A program made the translations under genes and the position numbers. DNA of 64,000 bases. It comes from Sphingomonas sp. YR710 (GTDB lineage: Bacteria > Pseudomonadota > Alphaproteobacteria > Sphingomonadales > Sphingomonadaceae). The notes under the pieces are model-generated. The model made no database searches and was not told the origin of the DNA. It saw only the letters and a program-made list of their open reading frames with translations. The stretch spans positions 1-64,000 of the forward strand of contig NZ_FMZJ01000007.1 in the NCBI RefSeq assembly GCF_900101455.1, written 5' to 3'. Of this stretch, positions 63,309-64,000 are shown in pieces (the stretch's first letter is position 1; the number at the start of each line of letters is the position of its first letter).

Positions 63309-64000
63309 GGCTTCGGCAGCAGCCGGATCGCCGCGGCATGCGTCCGCGCGCACCTCCCTGGCTCCCACTCCCGCAAGTTCCGCTCCCCAGCCACGCGCCT
63401 TCTCAACCGGGCGACTTCTATCGAGGCAACTTCTTGGCGGAGATTTCTTAATTTCGCGCTAATGCATGGCAGCATTTACATATGCACCGCCGCATGATCG
63501 AAATCTCTCCGCAATGACTGATCGGCACCTCAAAGGGTACTTCATCGGTTTGATCATTACCTGTCAGAAACATTTTGGTCTGCTGCGTCGCAATAAACGG
63601 CTTGTTCTGGCGTACCATATGTTGCATTCGACGAGGTGATAGTTCCCGCAACGCAGCGGGCGCGAATATAGCCACCGACCTCAACGATGAGGGCCGGAGG
63701 CGCATCGAACCATTGATCGGCGCGAGCCGGCCGATGGGAAGGATGATTGGCAAGGCCGCCATGTGGACACCCTGATGCGGGAGCCCACATGGCGGCCTTT
63801 TTCAGTTTCGGAGCACGAACATGAAGATACGCAGCGGCGGCGCAGGTAGATTTTTCCCAATAACTGTTCGCGCCTTTCAGCCGTCAGTCGTCCGATGACC
63901 AGGCATGTTGCGTCGCACAATTTTAACCATATTTCGTCCATGATCATGTCTGGATCTGGAATCCCATTTGCGGGCGAAATCGAGTTTCGGGTGACGATAT
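63309..64000. other. Window end, no supported gene
   Basis: About 690 bp between the PilZ gene and the window edge. One plus-strand stretch at 63575-63775 reads NDEGRRRIEPLIGASRPMGR, faintly like the start of an IS5-type transposase, but without the conserved Trp. A strong hairpin lies at 63752-63799. No complete gene is seen. Confidence 0.4.
63752..63802 (+). terminator. Strong hairpin followed by T-run
   Basis: AAGGCCGCCATGTGG (63752-63766) pairs with CCACATGGCGGCCTT (63785-63799), with an 18-nt loop, then TTT. It is a 15-bp perfect stem. On the plus strand it has the shape of an intrinsic terminator, though the source transcript is unknown. Confidence 0.6.

Noticed and set aside
63448-63762. 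104-codon minus-strand frame near the window end
   Set aside because: No ribosome-binding site, no domain, and it crosses the hairpin region; not supported.

Overview
The window is high-GC alphaproteobacterial DNA, most like Sphingomonadaceae (Sphingomonas or a close relative). Evidence: the gene content and protein sequences (fused ThiSG, the ATP synthase zeta-type DUF1476 gene beside bolA and grxD, an ECF41 sigma factor, a TonB-dependent receptor), and the dispersed palindromic repeats. The placement is by recognition, not by a search.

Layout. 1-3.5 kb: a periplasmic TPR protein, then a decayed island (DUF6118-like and AlpA-like fragments) ending at a tRNA-Gln. 3.7-7 kb: housekeeping genes (Ppx/GppA, RlmE, RNase T2, NadC). 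7.2-11.1 kb: a large exported TPR-CHAT protein with a small exported partner. 11.5-15.7 kb: a GAF hybrid histidine kinase and a PQQ/haem alcohol dehydrogenase, sharing an upstream 27-bp motif. 16-18.8 kb: a lipoprotein, a glutathione transferase and a HigBA toxin-antitoxin pair. 18.9-21.5 kb: a cytochrome b/molybdopterin oxidoreductase pair and two orphan contractile-tail tube proteins. 21.7-27.5 kb: a lower-GC block that looks like an undescribed defence or conflict module. It holds a protein with two GHKL ATPase domains, a receiver/zinc-ribbon protein, an unknown protein and a convergent adenine-type DNA methyltransferase. 27.7-33.2 kb: NadA, a metallo-hydrolase, a DUF559 nuclease inside inverted repeats, glutaredoxin-BolA-DUF1476 and LeuDC. 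33.4-38.2 kb: an HSL-type esterase, a CMD-ECF41 sigma operon with a textbook ECF41 promoter, an aminotransferase and a membrane protein. 38.4-39.9 kb: an AT-rich TIR-domain gene and a broken toxin-antitoxin pair. 39.9-47.5 kb: GlpD, GlpK, a Phd/VapC pair, a serine hydrolase, succinyl-CoA:3-ketoacid transferase and a monooxygenase. 48-50.6 kb: three Tad-type pseudopilin/vWA genes. 51-64 kb: DUF1993, HNH nuclease, TonB receptor, ThiSG, AroQ, AccBC, an ArsC-family protein, small stress-type proteins, a VOC protein and a CHASE4/degenerate-GGDEF plus PilZ pair.

Three themes recur. (1) Foreign low-GC inserts carry probable anti-phage genes (21.7-27.5 kb and 38.4-39.9 kb). (2) All three toxin-antitoxin loci have a promoter whose -10 box ends 6-7 nt before the first start codon, so they are predicted to make leaderless mRNAs. 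(3) At least four dispersed palindromic repeat families sit between genes, one of them forming the ends of a DUF559 nuclease unit and of a short gene-less derivative.
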